This document shows positions 8,757 to 16,061 of a stretch of 28,313 nucleotides of DNA, in pieces. This stretch comes from an uncultured Clostridia bacterium (GTDB taxonomy: Bacteria; Bacillota; Clostridia; Peptostreptococcales; Anaerovoracaceae). The notes under the pieces are model-generated. The model did not search any database and was not told the DNA's origin. It saw nothing but the letters and a program-made list of their open reading frames with translations. Location of the stretch: contig CAKQOE010000033.1 in NCBI GenBank assembly GCA_934255545.1, positions 1 to 28,313 on the forward strand, written 5' to 3'. Every line of letters begins with the position of its first letter. Positions within the stretch are counted from its first letter, which is position 1. Made by a program: the position numbers and the translations under genes.

Positions 8757-11135
8757 TCACACCATATGCAGCCTTTCCGCCATCTCTTTAGCCTCGCTGC
8801 GGCGCTTTACGCCGAGCTTCTGCAGTATGTGGACTACGTGCGTTTTTACTGTCGCCAGCTTCACGCCGAGTATGTCGGCTATCTCCTGATTGCTGCGGTT
8901 TGAGCATATGAGCTTCAGTACCTGCTTTTCAGCCGGTGACAGCTGCTCCTTCATCTGAGGCTGCGGCCGCAGGAAGTCAGGATAATTTACCGCCTGTTTC
9001 CGCACGCTGTCAATGACTCTCTTGATGAACGCGTCCTGTATCTCATGATCATCTGACACTGACGGCTCGACCTTTGTAAGCAGCGGCAGCACCGCTGACC
9101 CGTAACACGCTATCGGCTGTATGTAGCCAAATCTCTCAGATATTTCCAGTGCCTCACGGATCCTGCTCTTCCACTCTCCGTTTCCGAGACGGAAATACGC
9201 TATGCCCATAAGAACGTTTGCGTTTATCAGATCGATAAACCGCCTGCACCGCCTGTAATACGGCATGAGCGCCGACAGAGTCACGAGCGCCGGCTCCGGT
9301 TCGCCGCGCGCTATCTCCACCATGGCGCGTGTCACGTACCTGTACCTCCACATCGTTCTCAGCCGCTGGGCGGCTGCAGGGGGCGCTTCGTCCCTGTACC
9401 ATCTTTCCACATTTTCCGGCATTCCCAGGCGCAGCCACATACGGCATTTCATTGCGTTTATATTAGGTATCAGCCGCTCCTCGCCGCGTTCTTCAAATTC
9501 ACAACCGAGCTTTTCCAGCATGTCGAGCGCGCTTTCTGCGTTCCCCTGACGCATATGCATGAGCGCCATGACAGCCGTAGCTGCAAATTCTGTGTCCGGC
9601 GTTCCTCTCCTGTGTATCTCAGACATCCCGGCTGCGAGCCGCATCATCCCCTGAAGCACTTCCTCATCCCGCTCAAAGCTTATCTCGCACGCGGCGCATT
9701 CCGCAAGACCTACCCCGTCTCTGCCGAGTATCCTTTCAAGATCTTCGCCGAGTATTTTTTCTATAATATCGTTTTCAACAGTCCATTCCGACAGATCCTG
9801 CCCTCCGTTCACCACGCTCGGCATCATGCTCGTCACTGAAAAGCGCGGGATCTTCACTCGCTTATCGCGTACCAGCTCATAAAGACCGGCAACATTTTCC
9901 GCTATGATGTCCGCGCTGCGATGCGGCAGCGCTATATCGAGATACAGCAGCTTTCCTGATATCTCGTAGTATTCGCTGTCATTTTTATCCAGCCCTGCGG
10001 CGTAATTGCTAAGCTCCCTGTACCACCTGTCTGATGCATCGTAGTCCATATCAAGCGCTGTAAGCATGCTCATCCCGAACATAAGCGACGGAGAGCACAG
10101 CACATCGATCTTTGGGATGTCGTAATAATACTGCTCAAGCTCATAGTACTGACCCGTCCCCGGGTCGCTCTCGGCATTCCTTACAAGTATGTCCAGCACG
10201 CGCCTTCTGTCGCCGCTGCGCTTATAACACTCAAGCGCCTTTGCGTAGTCGCTCTTGAGCTCGTAATAAAGACCTGCTCTGTTGTACACAGACACCTGTT
10301 CTTCCGCCGTATACTGCTGCTGCATCTCCCACATCAGGAATTTCCTGAACTCAGGCCACATCTGATACTCCTTTGTATCTACGCTTATAAGCATCCGCGT
10401 CTCATGAAGTATGATAGATATCTGCTCGTGGACATTGCTGTCACCGCTGACGAACTGCGCAAGCTCAGAATTAAAAGTCTCGAATGGAGCTATATCGAGC
10501 AGCAGCTGCCTCAGCTGAACAGGGAAGCGCTTAAATATCGCATCCTCCATATAATGAAAAAGATCGTGGATGACGGCCTCGTATATCTCGTGTGTGTACG
10601 GAGTCCCATCCTTAAGATAAGGTATCGCGCCTATGACGCCCGGCGGATAACCGTGCGAATCTTTCATTATGAGTGACAGCTGGCTTTCGCTTATATGATT
10701 CCCTGCCCGCTCATGGATCATCCTTACAGTCTCGCGGTCAAGCACGAGATCGCCCGGACCTATGACAGCCAGCGCGCCTGTAAACTGAAACGGCATGAGC
10801 CACCCCGGCGTCACCCCTCGGCTCATTATCACGAACCTGACGCCTGTATGTTCCCTTATCCATGACACGACAGTCTGCTGATCCTTTTCATCGCTCAGCT
10901 TCTGAAAGTTATCTATCGCTACTGCGTCGCAGCCTCCTGGAAATGGTCCGTCTGTAAACTGCGGCTCCTCCGCGTCGAACCAGACGACATTTTTGTCTGC
11001 CAGCATTTTCCGCGCGACCGACGTCTTGCCAAAACCGCAGGCTGCGCTGAAAAATATGACGCGGCACTTTTCCCACGACTGCCTGAATTTTTCCGCCAGT
11101 GACGGTTTTATAAAGATCTCATCTCTTTCTCGCAT
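8757..11135 (-). CDS. MalT-like LuxR family transcriptional regulator (STAND ATPase)
   Basis: A 792-residue regulator of the large ATP-binding LuxR (MalT/LAL) class. A P-loop is seen at residues 31-38 (AACGFGKT), and AVAIDNFQ near 71-78 is the Walker B position. A helical middle of TPR-like pairs follows (for example AKALECYKRSGDR, ALDMLEKLGCEFEERG). The C-terminal LuxR helix-turn-helix (about 728-785) has LSPAEKQVLKLI and NQEIADILGVKLATVKTHV. Such proteins oligomerise on ATP and an inducer and then activate promoters. It lies directly upstream of the PI-PLC gene on the same strand, which is the most likely target. The ATG at 11135 has AGAGGA seven to eight bases upstream. The inducer is unknown. 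No membrane segment is present. Confidence 0.9.
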   Translation of the reverse strand: MRERDEIFIKPSLAEKFRQSWEKCRVIFFSAACGFGKTSVARKMLADKNVVWFDAEEPQFTDGPFPGGCDAVAIDNFQKLSDEKDQQTVVSWIREHTGVRFVIMSRGVTPGWLMPFQFTGALAVIGPGDLVLDRETVRMIHERAGNHISESQLSLIMKDSHGYPPGVIGAIPYLKDGTPYTHEIYEAVIHDLFHYMEDAIFKRFPVQLRQLLLDIAPFETFNSELAQFVSGDSNVHEQISIILHETRMLISVDTKEYQMWPEFRKFLMWEMQQQYTAEEQVSVYNRAGLYYELKSDYAKALECYKRSGDRRRVLDILVRNAESDPGTGQYYELEQYYYDIPKIDVLCSPSLMFGMSMLTALDMDYDASDRWYRELSNYAAGLDKNDSEYYEISGKLLYLDIALPHRSADIIAENVAGLYELVRDKRVKIPRFSVTSMMPSVVNGGQDLSEWTVENDIIEKILGEDLERILGRDGVGLAECAACEISFERDEEVLQGMMRLAAGMSEIHRRGTPDTEFAATAVMALMHMRQGNAESALDMLEKLGCEFEERGEERLIPNINAMKCRMWLRLGMPENVERWYRDEAPPAAAQRLRTMWRYRYVTRAMVEIARGEPEPALVTLSALMPYYRRCRRFIDLINANVLMGIAYFRLGNGEWKSRIREALEISERFGYIQPIACYGSAVLPLLTKVEPSVSDDHEIQDAFIKRVIDSVRKQAVNYPDFLRPQPQMKEQLSPAEKQVLKLICSNRSNQEIADILGVKLATVKTHVVHILQKLGVKRRSEAKEMAERLHMV

Positions 11136-11230
11136 GATTTGTTCCTCTGAAGATATTTCAGATACTTGCCCTATCTCTTTTACAACTATAATTATAACCG
11201 CATCTCGTCAACGTGTAATCCACCCAAAGG

Positions 11231-11273
11231 ATGATTTCAGCATGTTTTTGATAATGCAAAATTCAAACGGCTG
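11231..11273 (+). repeat. 43-bp dispersed repeat, copy 1
   Basis: It begins atgatttcagcatg and ends aaacggctg, and is nearly identical to 20846-20888 in the same orientation. In both places a hairpin terminator follows within about 30 bases. Copy 2 abuts a decayed surface-protein 3' end, so the repeat may be residual coding DNA or an insertion boundary. Confidence 0.7.
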
Positions 11274-11276
11274 AAT

Positions 11277-11324
11277 AAAAGATCTCCATCCTGATGCAGA
11301 TAACACTAGGATGGAGACATTTTA
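11277..11324 (-). terminator. Hairpin terminator downstream of the short 51-bp array
   Basis: TCTCCATCCT (11283-11292) pairs with AGGATGGAGA (11308-11317). On the minus strand the stem is followed by CTTTTATT, and on the plus strand by CATTTT, so it could work in both directions. It would end a transcript coming leftward through the array at 11424-11562 and separate it from the luxR gene. Confidence 0.75.
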
Positions 11325-11423
11325 ACGAGTTTGTTATTTACGCCCGTTCGTTTTATTTAATTTTTTTAATGCAGGTATCATGCATGAGCCTGCTGCGCGC
11401 GATACAGGAATGTAACTATCTGT

Positions 11424-11562
11424 GATAGTCAGCAAATCTTCCGGATGACCCAAATGCTGACCCGCAGGCTCGCAAATAGTCAGCAAATCTTCTTAATGAC
11501 CCAAATGCTGAACAGCAGGCTCGCAAATAGTCAGCAAATCTACCCGATTCCACAAATGCTGA
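11424..11562 (-). repeat. Short array of the 51-bp hairpin repeat (about 2.7 units)
   Basis: On the minus strand each unit contains TGCTGAC, a 17-base variable loop, GTCAGCA, and a 20-base linker such as TTTGGGTCATCCGGAAGATT. The units match those of the long array at 14255-15043. The array is directly preceded (on the minus strand) by the shared flank at 11563-11764. Confidence 0.85.
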
Positions 11563-11764
11563 CTTGCTTGTGATCATACATAGACATTTGCGCGCCACAG
11601 GAATATTTTGCAGCATCATGCAGAATATATATCTATGATATGAATAGAAAATAAATTGGTTGAAATTCAATATGGTTCTACGTTATATTTAAACTTGGTA
11701 TTATATTAATAAGTTCGCAAAGCTGCGCCCGTACACCGGGCGAGTACCCGGCCGGTGACGGCCG
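11563..11764 (-). repeat. Shared ~203-bp flank ('leader') copy 1
   Basis: This is nearly identical to 15044-15246 and in the same orientation. Read on the minus strand it starts with the GC-rich double hairpin, continues as AT-rich sequence, and runs into the hairpin-repeat array. TTGAAT followed 18 bases later by TATTCA is a weak promoter candidate kept in both copies. Both copies lie immediately before an array of the same repeat, an arrangement like a leader-plus-repeats unit. Confidence 0.8.
11725..11764 (+). repeat. GC-rich double-hairpin repeat A, copy 1
   Basis: Hairpin one is CGCCCG...CGGGCG and hairpin two is GGCCG-GTGA-CGGCC. Other copies are at 13824-13862 and 15207-15246, all in the same direction. 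This copy sits nine bases past the stop of the HTH-AAA nuclease gene, where it could also end transcription. Confidence 0.8.
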
Positions 11765-11772
11765 CTTCTTTT

Positions 11773-13632
11773 TTATCCGACAGTTACTTCTACATTTTTA
11801 CCGCTGAAGGCTACACCGTATTTGTATATCGACCTGATCCCGGCCGCAGTCAATTCAGTATCGTATTTCTTATCGTTTATCTGCTGCAGCGCAGCTTCAG
11901 ACAGCTTTTTAAGCTTTTCATCGCTGCAATTTTTTTCAGCCTTCAACTCGATAATAACGCCCGGAAGACCTTTTTTCACAGGTTTCAGCTGTATATCATA
12001 ACGTCCGTTTCCAGACTCCCTGTTAGAAGTCACGAAAGCGCTGCCCATCAATGCGCACAGACCAAGTATAAATCCGTGATAGAAGTTCTCTCCTGCAGTA
12101 TCAAATGAGCTCACCGACTGGATAAGCAGCGTCTGGATCTGGGTTTTCAATCGCTCATTATCACCTGAAAATATCGCTTCCTGTACGGCAACAGCTGTTG
12201 ATCTGGGAATAAGATGCTCAAATCGCTGTAATATTTCCTTGTTGTATACAAGTGATATCTCCCGGTTTGGCAGTGAAACCTCGCACATAAGGTCTCCATT
12301 AAATGACATCATAGTTTTAATGACTTTCAGATAGCCTGTCATCAGCAGAAAGCTGTAGATCGTTGACGGGTCCTTTCTGATCTGAGGATATATCACGCCT
12401 GTATCTATAAACGTCATAAATGACTTTCCGCTGACAAGTGATGTAAGACGTTCAAATATATCACTGTCAGCCTTGGACAGCACCTCGCCGATAATATCAT
12501 TACTGCCTGTTGATACCCAGAACGGTCTTGGCTCGCACTCGTTGCTGAAATAATTGACAACTGACCATGGATTGAAAATTTCTGTTTTTCCAAAACGATA
12601 TCCGTCATACCACTGACAGATCTCATCGTATTTACCGGCAGCGCTATAATATTCTGCCATCTGCATGACTTCCTCAGCTGTAAATCCGAAGTAAGAGCTG
12701 TATTTATTATCCAGCACAGAATTTATGAGCAGGTTGTTCATCCCGCTGAAAATACTTTCCTTAGCTACCCTCAGGATACCTGTTAAAAATCCGAATGACA
12801 GATGCCTGTTATCCTTGAAACCGCCTGAAAACAGATTCCGCATAAACTGTACGGTCTTTTCATAGTAACCTTTTATATGTCCCTGCTGTATCGGAGTATC
12901 ATACTCATCTATGATGATGACCGGCGCAACGCCATAATGACTGTGAAGCATCGCAGACAATTCAGACAGCGCCGAAGCTGCCTCTACCTCACTGACATTA
13001 CCCTCTGCAAGCTTTGTATAGACTTTCCTGCTGTACTCGTCACATTTTTCACTCGTCTTCAGCTCCAGGTGACGCTGTGTCTCTTTAGAAATAATATCTC
13101 TAACAGCTGCAAAAGTCTCTTCCCATGTATCAAACTTTACATCCTTGAACGTCAGAAATATTACAGGGAACTTGCCCTGATAGTCACGATACTTCTGCCC
13201 GCAGGCCCATATCTTTTTATCGCGGAAGTATACTGATGTATCCTCGTCGTTTTTTTCAAAATAAGTGCGCATCATGTCCATATTAAGCGTTTTTCCGAAA
13301 CGGCGCGGGCGAGTGAACAGCGTTACCATTGGCCGCTCATCAATAAAATCCCTTATCATCATCGTTTTATCGACATAGTAATATTCCGATGCTGCCAGAA
13401 TATAGTTTGACACACCTATCGGTAAGGGGAGCTTTGGCATACATTCTGTTTTCCTGTAAGCGCCCGTCCTGATCCTCTTATCGGCTGGTTTCTGCGCATT
13501 AGCTGGAATCATCCATCGGTTGCCTCGTTTTTCGGCGCCGGCTATCTCACCGTCCTTGCATAGCTTTGACACCCTCCGTTCAGTTATATTCCAACGTTTT
13601 GCTGCCTCTTTTACCGACATCATTTCACCCAT
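11773..13632 (-). CDS. HTH - AAA-ATPase - PD-(D/E)XK nuclease-like protein
   Basis: A 619-residue protein of the AAA-ATPase/DUF1703 type with an added N-terminal DNA-binding domain. Residues 5-43 are an excisionase/MerR-like helix-turn-helix ending in GNRWMIP. About 68-330 is the AAA-like domain, with RPRRFGKT (108-115) as P-loop and VIIIDEYDTP as Walker B. The C-terminus carries a PD-(D/E)XK nuclease core, GRYD (D546) and IIELKAE (E562, K564), so the active-site residues look intact. The GTG 33 bases upstream is rejected because GGAGGTG lies seven bases before the ATG at 13632. The gene has its own promoter with an overlapping palindrome and is bracketed by copies of GC-rich repeat A. The biological role of this family is not established; defence or mobile-DNA functions are guesses. 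A diverged relative without HTH is at 17397-19064. Confidence 0.87.
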   Translation of the reverse strand: MGEMMSVKEAAKRWNITERRVSKLCKDGEIAGAEKRGNRWMIPANAQKPADKRIRTGAYRKTECMPKLPLPIGVSNYILAASEYYYVDKTMMIRDFIDERPMVTLFTRPRRFGKTLNMDMMRTYFEKNDEDTSVYFRDKKIWACGQKYRDYQGKFPVIFLTFKDVKFDTWEETFAAVRDIISKETQRHLELKTSEKCDEYSRKVYTKLAEGNVSEVEAASALSELSAMLHSHYGVAPVIIIDEYDTPIQQGHIKGYYEKTVQFMRNLFSGGFKDNRHLSFGFLTGILRVAKESIFSGMNNLLINSVLDNKYSSYFGFTAEEVMQMAEYYSAAGKYDEICQWYDGYRFGKTEIFNPWSVVNYFSNECEPRPFWVSTGSNDIIGEVLSKADSDIFERLTSLVSGKSFMTFIDTGVIYPQIRKDPSTIYSFLLMTGYLKVIKTMMSFNGDLMCEVSLPNREISLVYNKEILQRFEHLIPRSTAVAVQEAIFSGDNERLKTQIQTLLIQSVSSFDTAGENFYHGFILGLCALMGSAFVTSNRESGNGRYDIQLKPVKKGLPGVIIELKAEKNCSDEKLKKLSEAALQQINDKKYDTELTAAGIRSIYKYGVAFSGKNVEVTVG

Positions 13633-13707
13633 AGTGTGACACCTCCGCTCATAACCATAAATCACACTGATCCGCCGAGCTTTTCAAGAGCATGCTGCGA
13701 TTCAGAT

Positions 13708-13726
13708 TTCATACATAAAGTATGAA
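13708..13726. promoter_or_regulatory. Palindromic operator overlapping the -10 of the HTH-AAA nuclease gene
   Basis: TTCATAC-ATAAA-GTATGAA is a perfect 7+5+7 palindrome. It covers the -10 hexamer CATACT (minus strand 13724-13719). A repressor bound here would block the promoter. The encoded protein's own N-terminal HTH is the obvious candidate. Confidence 0.65.
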
Positions 13727-13747
13727 TGTGCAAAAGAACTTTGTCAA
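13719..13747 (-). promoter_or_regulatory. Promoter of the HTH-AAA nuclease gene
   Basis: TTGACA (13747-13742) and CATACT (13724-13719) are separated by 17 bases on the minus strand. This gives a leader of about 80 bases before the ATG at 13632. The -35 is perfect and the -10 matches four of six consensus bases. Confidence 0.65.
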
Positions 13748-13750
13748 CTA

Positions 13751-13793
13751 ATAAAAGAATAATATCGTTTTATCTTATATATTATTCTTTTAT
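13751..13793. repeat. AT-only 15-bp inverted repeat upstream of the nuclease promoter
   Basis: ATAAAAGAATAATAT (13751-13765) is perfectly repeated in inverse at 13779-13793 with a 13-base spacer. It lies just upstream of the -35. It could be a second binding site or the hairpin end of a transcript arriving from the right. Confidence 0.7.
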
Positions 13794-13823
13794 CGGATAA
13801 AAATAATAAAATCTTAACAGGAG

Positions 13824-13862
13824 GCGCCCGTCTCCGGGCGAGTACCCGGCCGGTGATGGCCG
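13824..13862 (+). repeat. GC-rich double-hairpin repeat A, copy 2
   Basis: This shares the agtacccggccggtga block and both stems with copy 1 (11725-11764). Copies 1 and 2 flank the HTH-AAA nuclease gene in direct orientation, enclosing only that gene and its promoter. Confidence 0.8.
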
Positions 13863-13879
13863 ATTATTTTTGATTTTAG

Positions 13880-13947
13880 ATCTCAGACGCTCCGTTTATC
13901 CGTATTTTCATCAGCAATTACGACTCTTACATGTACAAAAAAGTATA
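13880..13947 (-). repeat. Partial foldback element end (copy E3b)
   Basis: The stretch gacgctccgtttatccgtat...catcag...acaaaaaagtata repeats the outer end of element E3 (compare 14180-14245). It abuts the other end of E3 at 13944, so gtatac is shared. This suggests insertion of one element next to or into another. Confidence 0.65.
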
Positions 13948-14245
13948 CTTTTCTGTAAGTATAGGATGCGGTACTGCTGATGAACATACGGAACACTCCG
14001 CGGTCGCAGAATGGGATGCTTTTTTCCACTCGGTTCACAGAACTTTTTGTCAAAAATAACTCGCGGCAGAGAAAGAATTTTCCTTCGAAAAATTCAACCA
14101 TTATAAGCGCTCAAACATATTTTTGACGTTACGGGTCCTGTTCACCTCGCGGAAAGCATCACCATTCTGCTCCGACGCTCCGCTTATCCGTATGTTCATC
14201 AGCTCTGCAGCATCTTTGCAATAACAATAGTTACAAAAAAGTATA
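13944..14245 (-). repeat. Foldback/MITE-like element, copy E3
   Basis: A ~302-bp element in inverse orientation to E2. Its ends are TATACTTTTCTGTAA (13944-13958) and TTACAAAAAAGTATA (14231-14245), a near-perfect 15-bp terminal inverted repeat. The subterminal ctgatgaacatacgga arms and the central GAATTTTCC-like hairpin (about 14085-14105) are retained. The two small frames found in E2 are also open here: one from the ATG at 14101 runs leftward, and the other forms the tail of the repeat-array ORF. Confidence 0.78.
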
Positions 14246-15069
14246 GCATCCTGTAAATGCTGACCATCATGTACGGAAAGAGTCCGCAAATCACCTAAAT
14301 GACACAACTGCTGACACGCAGACTTACAAAATGTCAGCAAAACTTCCGGATGACCTAAATGCTGACCCGCAAGCTCACAAATAGTCAGCAAATCTTCCTG
14401 ATGATCAAAATGCTGACCCGCAAGCTCGCAAATAGTCAGCAAAACCGCCTGATGGCCTAAATGCTGACCCGTATGCTCGCAAATAGTCAGCAAATCTGCC
14501 TGATGACCCAAATGCTGACCCGCAGGCTCGCAAATATTCAGCAAAACCGCCTGATGGCCTAAATGCTGAACGGCAAGCTCGCAATTAGTCAGCAAATCTT
14601 CCGGATGATCCAAATGCTGACCCATATGCTCACAAATAGTCAGCAAAACTGCTTGATGACCCAAATGCTGATCTGCAGGCTCACAAATAGTCAGCAAAAC
14701 TACCCGATGACCCAAATGCTGACCCACAGACTCGTAAATAGTCAGCAAAACTTCCGGATGACCTAAATGCTGACACGCAGGCTCGCAAATAGTCAGCAAA
14801 TCTTCCGGATGATCCAAATGCTGACCCGCAGGCTCGCAAATAGTCAGCAAATCTACCCGATCCCACAAATGCTGACCCATATGCTCACAAATAGTCAGCA
14901 AATCTTCCGGATGACCTAAATGCTGACCTACAGACTCGCAAATAGTCAGCAAATCTGCCGGATGGCCTAAATGCTGACCTGCAGACTCGCAAATAGTCAG
15001 CAAATCTTTCGGATGACCTAAATGCTGACACGCAGGCTCGCAACTTGCTTGTGATCCATACATAGACAT
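14101..15069 (-). CDS. Doubtful 322-codon ORF made of 17-residue repeats
   Basis: The frame starts with an ATG in the leader (MSMYGSQAS), has about 15 copies of a 17-residue repeat rich in Cys, His and Leu, and ends inside foldback element E3. The start region has no convincing ribosome site, and another minus-strand frame across the same units is also open for 61 codons. In the short array the equivalent frame is broken near its start. I list it because an automatic annotation would call it, but I believe it is an accident of 51-bp periodicity. Confidence 0.2.
   Translation of the reverse strand: MSMYGSQASCEPACQHLGHPKDLLTICESAGQHLGHPADLLTICESVGQHLGHPEDLLTICEHMGQHLWDRVDLLTICEPAGQHLDHPEDLLTICEPACQHLGHPEVLLTIYESVGQHLGHRVVLLTICEPADQHLGHQAVLLTICEHMGQHLDHPEDLLTNCELAVQHLGHQAVLLNICEPAGQHLGHQADLLTICEHTGQHLGHQAVLLTICELAGQHFDHQEDLLTICELAGQHLGHPEVLLTFCKSACQQLCHLGDLRTLSVHDGQHLQDAILFCNYCYCKDAAELMNIRISGASEQNGDAFREVNRTRNVKNMFERL
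14255..15043 (-). repeat. Long array of a 51-bp hairpin-forming tandem repeat (about 15.5 units)
   Basis: Each 51-bp unit on the minus strand is TGCTGAC, a 17-base loop, GTCAGCA, then a 20-base linker. The two 7-base arms are the best conserved part, and units vary mostly in the loop and the middle of the linker. Units nearest 14255 are the most decayed, a pattern seen when arrays grow at one end. Since 51 is a multiple of three, long open frames arise on both strands. The longest (14101-15069, 322 codons) reads as CEPAGQHLGHPEDLLTI repeats and then runs into element E3. The linkers are not unique, so this is not a CRISPR array. No known repeat family comes to mind. Confidence 0.88.
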
Positions 15070-15246
15070 TTGCGCGCCACAGGAATATTTTGTAGCATCA
15101 TGCAGAATATATATCTATGATATGAATAGAAAATAAACTGGTTGAAATTCAATATGGTTCTACGTTATATTTAAACTTGGTATTATATTAATAAGTTCAC
15201 AAAGCTTCGCCCGTACGCCGGGCGGGTGTGCGGCCGGTGACGGCCG
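15044..15246 (-). repeat. Shared ~203-bp flank ('leader') copy 2
   Basis: This is nearly identical to 11563-11764, with only scattered substitutions apart from changes in the GC-rich hairpins. On the minus strand it leads into the long array, next to the best-preserved units. It ends in repeat A copy 3 close to the upstream region of the plus-strand LytTR gene. Confidence 0.82.
15207..15246 (+). repeat. GC-rich double-hairpin repeat A, copy 3
   Basis: CGCCCG-TACGC-CGGGCG is followed by GGCCG-GTGA-CGGCC. It is in the same direction as copies 1 and 2. With copy 2 it brackets the foldback elements plus the long array. Confidence 0.75.
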
Positions 15247-15341
15247 AGGTTATGTATACATTTACTGGTGGAGATATCTTATTTATATATATTTGATTTA
15301 TTTTATATTTTCGCATTTATTATTTAAAGGAAGTGATCTGA

Positions 15342-16061
15342 ATGAAGATAGCTGTATGCGATGACGACCGCGCCGAGCTTGCGCGTATCGCTTCCATACT
15401 TGACAGTTACAGAGAGGAACGCGGGGTGCCGCTCGTGCACAGTGAGTTTTTAAGCAGTGTGGAGCTCGCGTCTACGGCTGTGTCGGCCGGGTTCAACATA
15501 TACATACTCGATGTGCTCATGCCGGCGCTCAATGGGATAGAGCTCGGACGGGAGATCCGCGGGTTTGACAGGGCTTCGTCTGTGATATTTCTGACGTCGT
15601 CGCCTGAGTTCGCGCTTGAGAGCTACTCGGTGAAGGCTTCTGACTATATTGTAAAGCCTGCATCAAAAGAGCGGCTTTTTATGGCGCTCGATGATATACT
15701 TGAGCGCACTGAACAGGAAAAGGAAAAATTCATAGTCGTAAAAAGCAGCCTGGGGCTGCGGAAGATACTGCTCACAAAGCTTGTATGCGTGGAAGCTTAT
15801 GACAGAAAAGTAATTTATCACATGCATAACAACGAGCAGCTTGAGTGCTACGGGCGGTTTTCGTCTGTGTGCGACGATCTTATGAAAAACCCTGAGTTTA
15901 TGCTGCCGCACAGGTCGTTTCTTGTAAATATGAAGTTCATAAGTACGATCGGCGCCGCCGACATGCAACTGCAGAACGGGCAGACTATACCGCTGGCGCA
16001 GCGCAGGGTCGCTGATATAAAAAAGCATTATCTTGCTTTCCAGATGGATGAGGTGCTGTGA
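15342..16061 (+). CDS. LytTR family response regulator (AgrA-like)
   Basis: A 239-residue response regulator. The receiver domain (1-120) has the acidic triplet DDD at 7-9, phospho-acceptor D57 in YILDVLMP and K105 in DYIVKP. The LytTR DNA-binding domain (about 132-235) shows the usual LPHRSFLVNMKFI block. The family binds promoters as dimers and often controls quorum sensing, bacteriocin or virulence genes. The ATG is preceded by AAAGGAAG about seven bases upstream. It is the first gene of a two-gene operon with the sensor kinase, whose start overlaps the TGA stop. The AT-rich upstream region (15247-15341) must hold the promoter, but I cannot fix it confidently. Confidence 0.93.
   Translation: MKIAVCDDDRAELARIASILDSYREERGVPLVHSEFLSSVELASTAVSAGFNIYILDVLMPALNGIELGREIRGFDRASSVIFLTSSPEFALESYSVKASDYIVKPASKERLFMALDDILERTEQEKEKFIVVKSSLGLRKILLTKLVCVEAYDRKVIYHMHNNEQLECYGRFSSVCDDLMKNPEFMLPHRSFLVNMKFISTIGAADMQLQNGQTIPLAQRRVADIKKHYLAFQMDEVL

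Larger units (their letters stand above)
11136..11772. other. Non-coding interval holding terminator, short hairpin-repeat array and leader
   Basis: From left to right: the luxR upstream region, a 43-bp repeat shared with 20846-20888, a terminator, about 2.7 units of the 51-bp repeat, and the 203-bp flank ending in a GC-rich double hairpin. An open frame on the minus strand (11416-11670) simply runs through the repeats. It uses a different frame from the long array's ORF and I do not call it a gene. Confidence 0.7.

Noticed and set aside
11416..11670. 84-codon ORF across the short array
   Set aside because: It is in a different frame from the long-array ORF and consists only of leader and repeat DNA.
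13883..14101. 72-codon ORF within foldback element E3
   Set aside because: It runs through one arm of the palindrome; the match in E2 follows from shared DNA, and length and ends differ between copies.
14255..15043. CRISPR array
   Set aside because: Linkers between hairpins are nearly the same from unit to unit, the unit is 51 bp without unique spacers, and no cas gene is present.
14101..15069. 322-codon ORF as a true repeat protein
   Set aside because: It has no ribosome site, ends in a mobile element, is frameshifted in the short array, and other frames through the same units are open because 51 is divisible by three.
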